DNA of 64,000 bases from Pseudomonadales bacterium (GTDB lineage Bacteria > Pseudomonadota > Gammaproteobacteria > Pseudomonadales > JAHRWD01), in NCBI GenBank assembly GCA_029210125.1, contig JARGPR010000003.1, forward strand, positions 186,001 through 250,000. Reading direction: 5' to 3'. Under the pieces are notes generated by a model. That model made no database searches. It saw only the letters and a program-made list of their open reading frames with translations, and had not been told where the DNA came from. The position numbers and the translations under genes were made by a program. How positions within the stretch are numbered: position 1 is the stretch's first letter; the number at the start of each line of letters is the position of its first letter. Shown in pieces: positions 17,477-30,399 of the stretch.

Positions 17477-18853
17477 TTACTGGTAAATTTTATTTGGCAA
17501 CCAGGTTGCGATCTCTGGCCAGATGCTTAGCAGCAAAAGTACGAATAGCTGAATAACAATAAATGGAATTACACCCTTGTATATCGCAGAGGTGGGCACT
17601 GACTTTGGTGCGACGCCTCGCAGGTAAAATAAGGCAAAGCCGAAGGGTGGTGTCAGAAAGGATGTTTGCAGATTTATGGCGATCATAATGCCCAGCCAAA
17701 TTGGATCTAGACCCATCGCTAACAGTACTGGCCCGACAATGGGTACAACTACAAAAGTGATCTCGATAAAATCAAGAATAAAACCGAGTAGAAAAATGAT
17801 CAGCATGACTATTAGTGTTGCGGTGATGACACCACCGGGTAATGCGGTGAACATATGCTGAATTAGTTCATCGCCTCCGAAACCCCGAAAGACCAGTGAA
17901 AAAACCGCAGCGCCGATCAGGATCATAAAGACCATGCAGGTTACTTCTGTCGTTGAGATCACCACTTCTTTTAGTTTTTGAATCGACAGCTGTCGGTACG
18001 CAAGTGCTAGTAGGGTTGCACCCATTGCACCCACTGCAGCGGCTTCTGTAGAGGTGGCTATTCCGGAAAGGATGGAACCCAGCACCGTGATAATTAAAGC
18101 TAGTGGTGGCAGTAGTTCGGTTAACAGATCTGTAATCGAGTTGTTCGATTGATCTTCACTGGATGCTTTGTAGGCAGGGATTTGATCTGGTTTTAAAACA
18201 GCGGTAAAAAAAATGTACCCGATATATAGAACTACTAGCACTAGTCCAGGAATCAGTGCACCAGCAAAAAGATCACCGACCGATATCGTTTTTGGATTAA
18301 AAATCCCCATCTGTAGTTGCGCTTGCTGGTAGGCACTAGACAGCACATCGCCTAATAATACCAGTGCAATAGAAGGCGGAATAATTTGTCCGAGGGTTCC
18401 GGTGGCGCAAATGGTGCCGGTTGCCATTGCCGGACTGTAACCGCGTTTGATCATGGTGGGCAGCGACATCAGGCCCATGGTTACGACTGTGGCGCCCACG
18501 ATTCCGGTACTGGCTGCTAACAATGCACCGACTATTACAACGGAAATACCCAGGCCACCTTTTACATTTTTGAATAGCTGTGCCATAGCTTCAAGCAATC
18601 GTTCTGCTAATTTTGATTTTTCTAACATCACGCCCATCAACACAAATAGCGGCACCGCTATTAGTGTTTGATTGGTCATGGTTCCAAATATTCTATTGGG
18701 CAGTGCGGTTAAAAAGGCAGGGTCCAGTGTGCCTGTAATTTGTCCGAACAATGCGAATAACAGTGCTGTGCCCGCAAGTGAAAACGCGACTGGATACCCA
18801 GCCATTAATACAAAGCAAATAACCGCAAACATATAGAGTGCAATAAATTCCAT
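17477..18853 (-). CDS. dctM: TRAP transporter large permease subunit
   Basis: Sodium-coupled transport subunit in the inner membrane. 458 residues, nearly all hydrophobic, with about 12 membrane segments. Family motifs seen include MAGYPVAFSLAGTALLF near the start, PLFVLMGVMLEKSKLAERLL, ASTGIVGATVVTMGLM, GTLGQIIPPSI and a C-terminal NLQTSFLTPPFGFALFYLRG. It lies 2 bp after dctQ and shares no gap with the convergent dctP. With dctP and dctQ it makes a complete TRAP system. Confidence 0.93.
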   Translation of the reverse strand: MEFIALYMFAVICFVLMAGYPVAFSLAGTALLFALFGQITGTLDPAFLTALPNRIFGTMTNQTLIAVPLFVLMGVMLEKSKLAERLLEAMAQLFKNVKGGLGISVVIVGALLAASTGIVGATVVTMGLMSLPTMIKRGYSPAMATGTICATGTLGQIIPPSIALVLLGDVLSSAYQQAQLQMGIFNPKTISVGDLFAGALIPGLVLVVLYIGYIFFTAVLKPDQIPAYKASSEDQSNNSITDLLTELLPPLALIITVLGSILSGIATSTEAAAVGAMGATLLALAYRQLSIQKLKEVVISTTEVTCMVFMILIGAAVFSLVFRGFGGDELIQHMFTALPGGVITATLIVMLIIFLLGFILDFIEITFVVVPIVGPVLLAMGLDPIWLGIMIAINLQTSFLTPPFGFALFYLRGVAPKSVPTSAIYKGVIPFIVIQLFVLLLLSIWPEIATWLPNKIYQ

Positions 18854-18855
18854 CT

Positions 18856-19398
18856 CTAAATACCGATGCTCTGTTCAGGCTTGCCGTGTGTATCCAGCTT
18901 CACGCCGGATAGGATTAAAAAATTTCGTAGCAGTTCTGCAAGACCTTGAATAATTAGCAGCCCACTCATTAAAACGATTAAGCTTTTTAGTAAAAAAATT
19001 GCCGGTATGCCATCTACCTTGGGTGAGTTTTCAAAAATACGCCAGGATGAAACCACATACTCCCAACTCACAAGTCCGATAAAAATAGACACAGGCAGTA
19101 ACAAAAACAGGGTACCTATAAGGTCTACCCAGGCTTTGCCTGCATCGGAAAAACGATTGTAAAAAATATCCACCCGAACATGCCCACCACGCTTTAGTGT
19201 GAATGCTGCGCCAATCATAAATACCATCGCGTGCATGTAGACAATGGACTCATCCAGCATCACAAATCCAACTTGGAACAGGTAACGTAATACTACGCTG
19301 GCGAACATCACCACCATCATCAGTAACGTCAACCAGGCTATGGAACGACCACAGACATCAGTGAACGTATCAAGAATCAAAAGTATTTTTTTTGCCAT
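18856..19398 (-). CDS. dctQ: TRAP transporter small permease subunit
   Basis: Four-helix inner-membrane subunit that pairs with DctM. 180 residues. The family signature is visible as MLDESIVYMHAMVFMIGAAF followed by KRGGHVRVDIFYNRFS. It precedes dctM by 2 bp in one operon. No clear Shine-Dalgarno is seen before the ATG at 19398, which follows an A-rich stretch. A possible promoter (TTGAGT, 17 bp, TATTCC on minus) lies in the 138 bp after the isocitrate dehydrogenase stop. Confidence 0.92.
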   Translation of the reverse strand: MAKKILLILDTFTDVCGRSIAWLTLLMMVVMFASVVLRYLFQVGFVMLDESIVYMHAMVFMIGAAFTLKRGGHVRVDIFYNRFSDAGKAWVDLIGTLFLLLPVSIFIGLVSWEYVVSSWRIFENSPKVDGIPAIFLLKSLIVLMSGLLIIQGLAELLRNFLILSGVKLDTHGKPEQSIGI

Positions 19399-19536
19399 TT
19401 TTTATTATGAAATAGGTATTGGCGATGGGGATATCTGCAGGAAGGAATAGGTTCCTCAAACCACACACTCAACCCATTCACGTTTTAGGGAACAGGTTGG
19501 GTATTTTTGGTTTCGGTCCACAGCTAGACCAGTCTA

Positions 19537-21762
19537 TTAAATTCCTTTATCAATGATTCCATTCAACGTATTACTTGGTCGCATTAATTTTTCAACGACC
19601 TCTGTGTCGGGCATAAAATATCCACCCATATCTACCGGCTGTCCCTGAATAGTACTTAATTCAGCCACTATTTTATTTTCATTCTCCTTGAGGGTGTTCG
19701 CCATCTCAGTAAATTTGGCCTGTAGTTCTTTGTTTTCTGTTTGCCCGGCAAGCTCCTGCGCCCAATACAGTGCCAGGTAAAAATGACTCCCCCTGTTGTC
19801 CAGTTCACCCGCATTACGGGAAGGCGATTTGCCATTTTCCAGAAATTTGGTGATCGCATTGTCGAGGGTTTTTGCAAGTACGAGGGTTTTATCATCACCG
19901 GTTTTTTCTGCGAGATCTTCTAATGACACATAAAGCGCAAGAAACTCACCCAATGAGTCCCATCGCAAGTGGTCTTCCTCAAGAAATTGTTGAACATGTT
20001 TTGGTGCCGAACCACCAGCACCGGTTTCAAACAGGCCACCACCATTCATCAGAGGAACAATCGAGAGCATTTTGGCACTTGTTCCCAGTTCTAAAATAGG
20101 GAAAAGGTCGGTGAGGTAGTCACGTAAAACGTTGCCTGTTACCGAGATAGTATCTTCACCTCGCATTAAACGTTCCATGGTATATCGAATAGCACGTTGA
20201 GGTGTCAGTGTGAATATTCTTAATCCGTCGGTATCATGATCTTTGAGATATTTATCTACTTTTTTGGTCACTTCTACATCATGCCCACGTAAGTAATCCA
20301 ACCAGAACACCGCTGGCATTCCACTGGCACGGGCCCGCTTTACGGCCAACTTAACCCAATCCTGTATTGCTCCGTCCTTGGCCTGGAACATACGCCAAAC
20401 ATCACCCTCTTCGAGGTTGTCGTGCTTCAGCCAGACCTTACCGGCCTCATCTACTATTTGAATGCTTCCATCGGTTGGCAGGACAAAGGTTTTATCATGA
20501 GAACCGTACTCTTCGGCTTTTTGAGCCATTAACCCAACGTTGGGGCTTGTGCCCATGGTAGTTGGATCAAAGGCATCATTGTGTTTACAGAAATTGATTA
20601 TTTCCTGGTAGATAGTGGCGTAACAGCTGTCAGGAATTACGGCTTTAGTATCTTCTCGTTTGCCGTGTGAATCCCACATCTTTCCGCTGTCACGAATCAT
20701 GGCGGGCATAGATGCGTCTACAATCACATCGCTAGGCACGTGCAGGTTGGTAATGCCTTTGTCGGAATCCACCATGGCTAGCATTGGGCGTGTTTCGTAA
20801 CAACGACGAAGGTCGGATTCAATTTCGGAACGTTTTGAATAACGCAGCTCGTCGACCTTTCTTAGGGCAGCACCCAATCCATCATTGGGATTGATACCCA
20901 GCTCATCAAAAGTTTCGCCATGCTTTTCCCAGGCGTCCTTAAAGTAGACGGTTACCGCGTGCCCAAATATAATCGGGTCGGAAACCTTCATCATGGTAGC
21001 TTTTAGGTGTAGAGAGAAAAGCAGACCGGCATTTCGCGCGCCCTCCATCTCTTCATCGAGGAATTTACGTAACGCTTTAGTGCTCATAAACTGGGCACTC
21101 ACAATCTCTTTGTCCTCTACCGGCACCTCTTTTAGCACAGTTACCTGACCATCCTTTGCAACCAACTCAATTCTCAGCGTGGTTGCTTTATCCATCGTGC
21201 AGGAGATATCACTGTGGTAAAAATCACCACTTCTCATATGCGCAACGTGGGTTCGAGATGCCTGACTCCATTTACCCATGTGGTGCGGATGGTTTCGTGC
21301 GTATTGTTTGACTGCGCTAGGAGCCCTTCGATCCGAGTTGCCCTCTCGTAGTACCGGGTTTACCGCGCTACCCAAGATAGTGGCGTAGGTTGCTTTGATT
21401 GCTTCCTGTTCTGAGTTTTCAGGTGATTCAGGGTAGTCTGGTATATCATAACCTTTGCTTTGGAGCTCCTTAATCGCGCTGGTTAGCTGGGGAATTGAGG
21501 CGCTGATATTGGGTAACTTTATGATATTGGCACTCGGATCCTGGGTTAATTCGCCGAGTTCTTGTAGTGCATTGGGCACTTTTTGTTCGTCCGTTAACTT
21601 GTCTGGAAAACCACTAAGAATTCTAGCAGCAAGGGAGATATCACTGGTTTCAACTTCAATATCAGCTGCTTTAGTGAACGTATTTATAATGGGGAGCAGT
21701 GAGTATGTTGCCAATGCTGGCGCTTCATCTGTTTTTGTATAAATAATTTTCGATGTGGTCAT
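19537..21762 (-). CDS. icd: Isocitrate dehydrogenase, monomeric NADP type
   Basis: TCA-cycle oxidation of isocitrate to 2-oxoglutarate with NADP. This is the large monomeric class (IDH-II), unrelated in length to the dimeric 416-residue enzyme. Recognised by [20 protein letters not shown] at the start, [26 protein letters not shown] and [21 protein letters not shown] place the start at 21762 (741 residues, preceded by AGAGGG). An in-frame ATG at 21828 would add 22 basic residues not typical of the family. No other isocitrate dehydrogenase is in the window. Confidence 0.96.
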   Translation of the reverse strand: MTTSKIIYTKTDEAPALATYSLLPIINTFTKAADIEVETSDISLAARILSGFPDKLTDEQKVPNALQELGELTQDPSANIIKLPNISASIPQLTSAIKELQSKGYDIPDYPESPENSEQEAIKATYATILGSAVNPVLREGNSDRRAPSAVKQYARNHPHHMGKWSQASRTHVAHMRSGDFYHSDISCTMDKATTLRIELVAKDGQVTVLKEVPVEDKEIVSAQFMSTKALRKFLDEEMEGARNAGLLFSLHLKATMMKVSDPIIFGHAVTVYFKDAWEKHGETFDELGINPNDGLGAALRKVDELRYSKRSEIESDLRRCYETRPMLAMVDSDKGITNLHVPSDVIVDASMPAMIRDSGKMWDSHGKREDTKAVIPDSCYATIYQEIINFCKHNDAFDPTTMGTSPNVGLMAQKAEEYGSHDKTFVLPTDGSIQIVDEAGKVWLKHDNLEEGDVWRMFQAKDGAIQDWVKLAVKRARASGMPAVFWLDYLRGHDVEVTKKVDKYLKDHDTDGLRIFTLTPQRAIRYTMERLMRGEDTISVTGNVLRDYLTDLFPILELGTSAKMLSIVPLMNGGGLFETGAGGSAPKHVQQFLEEDHLRWDSLGEFLALYVSLEDLAEKTGDDKTLVLAKTLDNAITKFLENGKSPSRNAGELDNRGSHFYLALYWAQELAGQTENKELQAKFTEMANTLKENENKIVAELSTIQGQPVDMGGYFMPDTEVVEKLMRPSNTLNGIIDKGI

Positions 21763-21865
21763 AATTCCCTCTGATAATTTTCCGAGTAATTCTCTACGAG
21801 TACGGGTTTGTTTTCTTCGGTCACACATTTTATTTTATGTGACAAACCATCTTTGAATGAGTCAG

Positions 21866-22708
21866 TTAATCAAACACTACAGTTCTGTTACCGTAAACTA
21901 ATACTTTTTCATTAAGGACTTGTTGCAATGCGTGGGCTAATACAGATTCTTCAACGTGACGACCTGCCTCTGCCATCTGTTCAGCGGAGTATCGATGATC
22001 AACGCGGATAACGTCCTGAGTAATTATTGGACCATCGTCGAGATCATTATTAACAAAATGGGCCGTAGCTCCGATAATTTTGACACCCCGTTCATATGCT
22101 TGGTGGTAAGGTTTTGCGCCGATAAAGGCGGGCAAAAATGAATGATGAATGTTGATGATTTTGTTTGGGTAGTGCTCGACAAACCCGGCCGTTAAAATCC
22201 GCATATATTTAGCGAGCACCAGGTGATCGGGATTGTAGCGATCAATAATGTCTTTAATTTGTTGCTCATGAAGTTCACGACTAATATTTTCGTGACTTAC
22301 GTGGTGGAAAGGTACAGAAAATTTTTCAGTAAGTTCCGATAGTGTATTGTGGTTTCCTATCACTGCAATAATTTCAGCATTTAGTGAACCATACTGACTC
22401 TTCATCATCAATTCGCCCAGGCAGTGCGGCTCCTTCGTCACCATCAGTACTATTCGTTTTCGTCCGGGATCAACCAAACGGATGGTGGCATTTTTAGGTA
22501 GCGCCCGTGCGAGCTGATCGACCATTCTTTTATCTGAAAACTGACCCTCAAGCTCAGTACGCATAAAAAACCGATTGTGATCACAATCTACAAATTCATC
22601 ATTTCTGATAATATTAAGCTGGTATTCAAAACAGATATTAGTAATTTTTGCGATAAGGCCGGTACTGTCGGTACACTCAATGACTAATACTTTCCGCTCA
22701 TTCACCAT
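21866..22708 (-). CDS. purU: Formyltetrahydrofolate deformylase
   Basis: Hydrolyses 10-formyl-tetrahydrofolate to formate and tetrahydrofolate, balancing one-carbon pools and feeding PurT with formate. An N-terminal ACT domain (residues 5-85, VIECTDSTGLIAKITNI) precedes a formyl-transferase fold with NIHHSFLPAFIGAKPYHQA, GATAHFVNNDLDDGPII and the catalytic-type Asn/His/Asp residues within it. 280 residues, normal. It lies between glmS and the isocitrate dehydrogenase gene on the same strand. Confidence 0.96.
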   Translation of the reverse strand: MVNERKVLVIECTDSTGLIAKITNICFEYQLNIIRNDEFVDCDHNRFFMRTELEGQFSDKRMVDQLARALPKNATIRLVDPGRKRIVLMVTKEPHCLGELMMKSQYGSLNAEIIAVIGNHNTLSELTEKFSVPFHHVSHENISRELHEQQIKDIIDRYNPDHLVLAKYMRILTAGFVEHYPNKIINIHHSFLPAFIGAKPYHQAYERGVKIIGATAHFVNNDLDDGPIITQDVIRVDHRYSAEQMAEAGRHVEESVLAHALQQVLNEKVLVYGNRTVVFD

Positions 22709-22738
22709 AAAATAGTTATCTCGACCAATAATATATCA

Positions 22739-24571
22739 TTATTCTACCGTAACTGATTTGGCAAGATTTCTCGGCTGATCAATATCGGTACCCTTAAGCA
22801 CGGCGACATGATACGAAAGTAGTTGCAACGGAATGGTATATAAAATCGGTGCAAGTAAATCATGAACTTCAGGAATTGCGATTACATGGCAATCACCTTC
22901 ATCAAATACTTTTGCTGATTTATCGGCAAAGACATAAAGCTCTCCACCCCTTGCGCGAACTTCTTCCAGGTTTGATTTTAATTTTTCTAACAATTCATTA
23001 TTCGGCGCCACCGTAATGACCGGCATATCAGAATCTACCAGAGCAAGAGGCCCGTGCTTTAACTCACCGGCTGGATAAGCTTCCGCATGAATATAGGAGA
23101 TTTCCTTTAATTTTAAAGAGCCTTCCATTGCAACGGGATACATGGTGCCTCTTCCTAAAAAGAGTGCATGATGTTTGTCGGCAAAATGCTCTGAGGTTTT
23201 CTTAATTTGATCATCGAGATCAAGCGCAGCATCGACTAATGATGGCAGCCTCTGTAACTCCCTGACTAATTCACGCTCCAAATCTATTGAAAGATTTTTT
23301 TGTTTCGCTAACAACAGGGTAAATATAAATAGTGCAACTAACTGAGTAGTGAATGCTTTTGTTGATGCCACACCAATCTCGGGGCCGGCCTGGGTCATCA
23401 AACAAAAATCAGTTTCGCGGACCAGGGAACTAGCGGGCACATTACAAACAACCATACTGGATAAATATCCAGAATGTTTTGCTTTATACAGAGCTGCTAA
23501 GGTATCTGCGGTTTCACCCGATTGGGAGATGGTTACAAAAAGCGTATTGGGTGATACCACTATATTTCGGTATCTAAATTCACTGGCAACTTCGATTGCG
23601 CAGGGTAAACCTGCAATCTCTTCAATCCAGTATTTTGCAACTAGTCCTGCATGATAGCTTGTACCGCAGGCAATTATTTGAACTGCTTCGACTTTAGCTA
23701 AAGTCTGCATAATAGCCGGCGTGAATATCTGTTCTCGAATCAGACCGTTTTCTAATTTGTCCTCGAAAGTATTAAATATAACCTTAGGTTGTTCGTAAAT
23801 CTCTTTCATCATGTAGTGGCGATATATGCCTTTATCTACAGATTCGACCGAGTGTTCTAGTTGCTCAACTGAACGCTCTACGACTATGCCGTCTCGATCC
23901 GAAATTTTGATACTGTTTTTAGTCAACTCGACAAAATCGCCGTTCTCCAAATAGATGAAGCGGTCAGTAACCTGACGTATTGCTAGTGGATCAGAAGCGA
24001 GAAAATTTTCACCTATACCAACACCAATTACAAATGGACTGCCTTTACGTGCACCTAGAAGAAGGTCGGGGAAATCACTATGTAATACTGCAAAAGCAAA
24101 CGCACCTTCAAGCTTATCGACGGTAGTTTGTACCGCTTCTGAAAAAGAACTTGCTGTTTTTAACTCTTTTTCGATTTGGTGAACAATCACTTCGGTGTCA
24201 GTTTGTGAACCGAATTCGTAACCATCCGCTAACAATTCAGTTCGTAGCGATTCATGGTTTTCTATAATTCCGTTGTGTACCAGTGCTATTTTATTACCGG
24301 ACATATGCGGGTGTGCATTTTTTTCTGTCGGTTCACCATGAGTTGCCCAGCGAGTATGTGCTACGCCGGAGTGACCGTTCATACCGGTTTCAATTTGCTG
24401 GTCCGATAAATTTTTTACTTTACCTGCTTTGCGAATTCGGCCAATCTGCTGCTGAGCATCAATGACTGCTAGTCCCGCTGAATCATATCCTCGGTACTCC
24501 AGCCGGTTTAAACCCTCTACCAGGATTTCCGCAACATCCCGGGATGCAACTGCGCCTACTATTCCACACAT
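22739..24571 (-). CDS. glmS: Glutamine-fructose-6-phosphate aminotransferase
   Basis: Makes glucosamine-6-phosphate from fructose-6-phosphate and glutamine, the entry to peptidoglycan and LPS amino sugars. Residues 1-220 form the Ntn glutaminase with nucleophile Cys2 (MCGIVGA) and HTRWATHGEP. Two SIS sugar isomerase domains follow (ACGTSYHAGLVAKYW, SQSGETADT, LGRGTMYPVAMEGSLKLKEI). It ends with the conserved DQPRNLAKSVTVE. 610 residues. It follows glmU by 46 bp, the order seen in E. coli. No glmS ribozyme is expected in this class and none was seen. Confidence 0.98.
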   Translation of the reverse strand: MCGIVGAVASRDVAEILVEGLNRLEYRGYDSAGLAVIDAQQQIGRIRKAGKVKNLSDQQIETGMNGHSGVAHTRWATHGEPTEKNAHPHMSGNKIALVHNGIIENHESLRTELLADGYEFGSQTDTEVIVHQIEKELKTASSFSEAVQTTVDKLEGAFAFAVLHSDFPDLLLGARKGSPFVIGVGIGENFLASDPLAIRQVTDRFIYLENGDFVELTKNSIKISDRDGIVVERSVEQLEHSVESVDKGIYRHYMMKEIYEQPKVIFNTFEDKLENGLIREQIFTPAIMQTLAKVEAVQIIACGTSYHAGLVAKYWIEEIAGLPCAIEVASEFRYRNIVVSPNTLFVTISQSGETADTLAALYKAKHSGYLSSMVVCNVPASSLVRETDFCLMTQAGPEIGVASTKAFTTQLVALFIFTLLLAKQKNLSIDLERELVRELQRLPSLVDAALDLDDQIKKTSEHFADKHHALFLGRGTMYPVAMEGSLKLKEISYIHAEAYPAGELKHGPLALVDSDMPVITVAPNNELLEKLKSNLEEVRARGGELYVFADKSAKVFDEGDCHVIAIPEVHDLLAPILYTIPLQLLSYHVAVLKGTDIDQPRNLAKSVTVE

Positions 24572-24617
24572 AATTATTTTGTCTCTTTATAAAAGTCGAT
24601 AATGGATCGCTGTTAGC

Positions 24618-25973
24618 TTAACGTTTTTTCCAATTTTCGACATTCCTTTGCTTTCCTCTAGCGATACCAAGAGCATCCTTCGGTACATTTTTTGTGATGG
24701 TTGAACCCGCAGCAACTGTAGCATTGTCACTTATGGTTACCGGTGCTACCAAAGAGCTATTTGAACCGATAAACACATCATTTTTCATAATAGTTTCAAA
24801 CTTGTTTGTACCATCGTAGTTGCAGGTGATAGTGCCAGCACCAATGTTAACTCGTTCACCCAATGTTGCATCACCAATATAAGATAAGTGATTTACCTTT
24901 GAGCCCTCTCCGATTTTTGATTTTTTGATCTCGACAAAATTACCGACCCATGCGCCGTCTGCGAGTTCTGCACCCGGACGTAATCGGGCAAAAGGGCCAA
25001 TTGAGCAATTTTCAGTTACCGTAGCCTGGTCGATTACAGAGTTCGCATGTATCTGAGTATTATCACCGATGAAGGCGTCCTTGATGATACAGTTCGGTGC
25101 GATCTGTACATTGCTACCAAGCTCAACGTTTCCCTCAAACACCACGTTTATATCGATCGTAACATCTATTCCGGTGGTTAAAGTACCCCTTATATCAACC
25201 CGGGATGGATCTAAAAATGTCACGCCCTGATCCATATGCTTGTCGCAAAGTGATTGTTGGTAAATACGCTCCATTCTTGCGAGTTGTGTTCGAGAGTTTA
25301 TCCCCTCTATTTCTAACTCAGATTTCGGTTGGTGGGTACTTATAGAAATACCCTGCTGCGCCGCTAGTTGAATAATATCAGTCAAATAATACTCCCCCTG
25401 AGCGTTTTCATTGGAGAGTTCGGGTATCCATTTTTTCAGCAACACCGCGGGAATTACCATAATACCGGTGTTAATTTCTGAAATTAACAGTTGTTCCGTC
25501 GACGCATCTTTTTGTTCTACAATACCAACAACATTGCCATCCGGATTTCTCACCATTCGGCCATAACCATCCGGATTGTCGAGTGTACAGGTCAAAACAG
25601 CGATACTATTTTCCGACTGAACCTTTTCCAACAAGCCGGTCAGTGTTTCGGATAAAGTTAACGGAACATCACCGTAAAGCACCAAAACCTTTGAGTCATT
25701 GGCTAACCCTGGTAGGGCCTGCGCGACTGCATGGCCTGTACCGTTTTGCTCCCTTTGTTCGACCCATAAGATATCTGGTTGAGTGATTTGCTCCTTAACC
25801 TGATCGCCCCCAAAACCATATACAACGCTCACTGAATCCGGCGACAATTTTTGTGCGCTATCGAGAACATGTTGAAGTAACGGCTTACCTGCGAGTTTAT
25901 GTAATACTTTAGGTTGGCCTGAACGCATTCTAGTACCCTTGCCTGCAGCGAGTACAACTATATCAAGATTCAT
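24618..25973 (-). CDS. glmU: Bifunctional GlmU: GlcNAc-1-P uridyltransferase and glucosamine-1-P acetyltransferase
   Basis: Makes UDP-N-acetylglucosamine. The N-terminal pyrophosphorylase domain has LAAGKGTRMRSGQPKVLHKL (residues 8-27). The C-terminal half is a left-handed beta helix of hexapeptide repeats ending in the acetyltransferase site (VGNFVEIKKS, HLSYIGDA, GAGTITCNYDG). 451 residues. It stands just beyond the terminator of the ATP synthase operon with only 23 bp between that hairpin and the ATG, so it needs either read-through or a promoter overlapping the terminator. GGAG precedes the start. Confidence 0.98.
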   Translation of the reverse strand: MNLDIVVLAAGKGTRMRSGQPKVLHKLAGKPLLQHVLDSAQKLSPDSVSVVYGFGGDQVKEQITQPDILWVEQREQNGTGHAVAQALPGLANDSKVLVLYGDVPLTLSETLTGLLEKVQSENSIAVLTCTLDNPDGYGRMVRNPDGNVVGIVEQKDASTEQLLISEINTGIMVIPAVLLKKWIPELSNENAQGEYYLTDIIQLAAQQGISISTHQPKSELEIEGINSRTQLARMERIYQQSLCDKHMDQGVTFLDPSRVDIRGTLTTGIDVTIDINVVFEGNVELGSNVQIAPNCIIKDAFIGDNTQIHANSVIDQATVTENCSIGPFARLRPGAELADGAWVGNFVEIKKSKIGEGSKVNHLSYIGDATLGERVNIGAGTITCNYDGTNKFETIMKNDVFIGSNSSLVAPVTISDNATVAAGSTITKNVPKDALGIARGKQRNVENWKKR

Positions 25974-25996
25974 CCTTTAACTCCGTCGACAAATAA

Positions 25997-26022
25997 AAAA
26001 GGGTAGCAAACGCTACCCTTTT
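25997..26022 (-). terminator. Rho-independent terminator of the ATP synthase operon
   Basis: Perfect 11-bp stem with a 4-base loop: AAAAGGGTAGC pairs with GCTACCCTTTT. On the minus strand it is followed by more T (TTATTT). It lies 35 bp after the atpC stop. The A-run on the other arm could make it act in both directions, but no plus-strand gene ends here. Confidence 0.9.
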
Positions 26023-26057
26023 AATTTTAAGCCATATGGCGATATTTGCTCGTCAAC

Positions 26058-26480
26058 CTAACCAGCTCTATTTCTCATCTGGCGAATAGTGCGTAGTTGA
26101 GCAGAAGCCTGCGCCAAACGCGCTGCTGCCATTGCAAAATCTAACTCAGAAGACTGATCAGCCATATCGTCTTCAGCTTGCTTTTGAGCAGCTTCGGCTG
26201 CTGCCTCATCGATATCCTTCGCTCGTACAGCAGTGTCCGCTAACACGGTTACAACACCCGGCTGAACTTCCAAAAATCCACCGGAGACATAGTACAGTTC
26301 TTCCTCACCACCCTGCTTGATCACTTTGACGACACCAGGCTTTAATTGAGTAAGAAGCGGGGCATGGCCGTAATAAATACCGACTTCTCCAAGTTGGCCG
26401 GTGGCAGATACAACTTCCGCAAGCCCCGAAAAGATCTCCTCTTCGGCACTTGCAATATCGCAATGGATAGTCATAGACAT
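26058..26480 (-). CDS. atpC: ATP synthase F1 subunit epsilon
   Basis: Central-stalk subunit that couples rotor and catalytic head and inhibits ATP hydrolysis. The N-terminal beta sandwich ([36 protein letters not shown]) and C-terminal two-helix arm ([21 protein letters not shown]) are complete. 140 residues. Last gene of the atpIBEFHAGDC operon, 37 bp after atpD. Confidence 0.98.
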   Translation of the reverse strand: MSMTIHCDIASAEEEIFSGLAEVVSATGQLGEVGIYYGHAPLLTQLKPGVVKVIKQGGEEELYYVSGGFLEVQPGVVTVLADTAVRAKDIDEAAAEAAQKQAEDDMADQSSELDFAMAAARLAQASAQLRTIRQMRNRAG

Positions 26481-26517
26481 ATCGTATTCCTAACTAAAAG
26501 TGGCTTAGACGTAACTG

Positions 26518-28792
<2,275 letters not shown>

Positions 28793-28840
28793 TCGCGATA
28801 CCTATATAACTGTCTTTATCTCAAATTAAGCGACAACGCG

Positions 28841-30385
28841 CTACCAGGTTTGGGTTGCTTTGAATTTATCAAGCGCGTCCTTAATACCTGCTTCAATCTC
28901 GTCGTTATAATCACCTTTCTCATTAATCTTCGCCAACAATGCCGAATGCTCAGCGTTAACATATGAGATTAGAGATGCCTCAAAATCGACGACTTTGTCG
29001 ACCTCAACATCTTTGAGATAGCCTTCGTTTGCTGCGTACAGAACCACACCCATTTGAGCAACGCTCATCGGTGAGTACTGCTTCTGCTTCATCAATTCTG
29101 TAACCCGACGACCGTGCTCTAGTTGGTCACGAGTTGCTTCATCAAGATCGGAAGCGAACTGGGAAAACGCTGCTAATTCACGATACTGAGCAAGCGCCAG
29201 TCGGATACCACCGCCCAATTTCTTAACAATCTTGGTTTGAGCTGATCCACCTACACGAGACACCGACAGACCCGCGTTCATCGCTGGACGGATACCAGAG
29301 TTAAACAAATCAGTCTCAAGGAAAATCTGACCATCGGTAATCGAAATTACGTTGGTCGGTACGAAAGCAGATACGTCACCGCCCTGGGTTTCGATGATAG
29401 GCAAAGCAGTCAATGAACCTGTTTTTCCCTTCACTTCGCCGCTAGTGAACTTTTCTACGTACTCGACGTTAACCCGTGATGCTCTTTCAAGTAGACGGGA
29501 GTGCAAATAGAAAACGTCTCCTGGATACGCTTCTCGACCTGGTGGACGACGTAACAACAGGGAGATTTGACGATAAGCCCAAGCTTGCTTGGTTAGATCA
29601 TCATAAATAATAAGTGCATCTTCACCGCGGTCACGGAAGTATTCTCCCATGGTGCAGCCAGAATAAGGTGCAATGTACTGCATGGAAGCGGGATCAGAAG
29701 CACCCGCAACAACGACAATGGTATGATCCATAGCGCCATGCTCTTCGAGCTTACGCACCACGTTCGCAATCGTTGATTGCTTTTGACCAATAGCAACATA
29801 TACGCAAGTAATACCGCTATCTTTCTGGTTGATGATGGCATCAACCGCTACAGCGGTTTTACCGATCTGGCGATCACCAATGATCAATTCTCGTTGGCCT
29901 CGACCAACCGGAACCATCGCATCGATCGCTTTTAATCCAAGCTGTACAGGTTGATCAACCGCTTGTCGCTCAATTACACCAGGAGCAACTTTTTCGATCG
30001 CATCGGTACCGACTGATTCAACCGGTCCTTTACCATCGATAGGATTACCCAGCGCATCGAGGACACGACCCTTAAGTTCTGGTCCAATTGGCACTTCAAG
30101 GATTCGTCCAGTACAACGAGCTGTTTGGCCCTCTTCTAGCTCTAGATAGTCGCCTAGAACTACAGCACCCACAGAATCTCTCTCTAGGTTGAGGGTCATA
30201 CCGTATACGCCACCGGGAAATTCGATCATCTCCCCGTACATAGCGTCCTGTAGGCCGTGAATACGAACGATACCATCTGAAACGTTTACGATTGTGCCCT
30301 CGTTTCGAGCCTCTGACGTAACTTCAAATTGATCTATTCGCTTACGAATAATGTCGCTGATTTCTGACGGATTCAGCTGTTGCAT
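28841..30385 (-). CDS. atpA: ATP synthase F1 subunit alpha
   Basis: Non-catalytic nucleotide-binding subunit alternating with beta. Walker [31 protein letters not shown] (ATPase alpha/beta signature) and the N-terminal [17 protein letters not shown] that contacts delta. 514 residues, one longer than E. coli. Complete. Confidence 0.99.
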   Translation of the reverse strand: MQQLNPSEISDIIRKRIDQFEVTSEARNEGTIVNVSDGIVRIHGLQDAMYGEMIEFPGGVYGMTLNLERDSVGAVVLGDYLELEEGQTARCTGRILEVPIGPELKGRVLDALGNPIDGKGPVESVGTDAIEKVAPGVIERQAVDQPVQLGLKAIDAMVPVGRGQRELIIGDRQIGKTAVAVDAIINQKDSGITCVYVAIGQKQSTIANVVRKLEEHGAMDHTIVVVAGASDPASMQYIAPYSGCTMGEYFRDRGEDALIIYDDLTKQAWAYRQISLLLRRPPGREAYPGDVFYLHSRLLERASRVNVEYVEKFTSGEVKGKTGSLTALPIIETQGGDVSAFVPTNVISITDGQIFLETDLFNSGIRPAMNAGLSVSRVGGSAQTKIVKKLGGGIRLALAQYRELAAFSQFASDLDEATRDQLEHGRRVTELMKQKQYSPMSVAQMGVVLYAANEGYLKDVEVDKVVDFEASLISYVNAEHSALLAKINEKGDYNDEIEAGIKDALDKFKATQTW

Positions 30386-30399
30386 TTCCTATCCCTCAA

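Noticed and set aside
22572-22800. glmS ribozyme or other riboswitch near glmS
   Set aside because: The class is restricted to other phyla, and no matching core was seen near the glmS start or stop.
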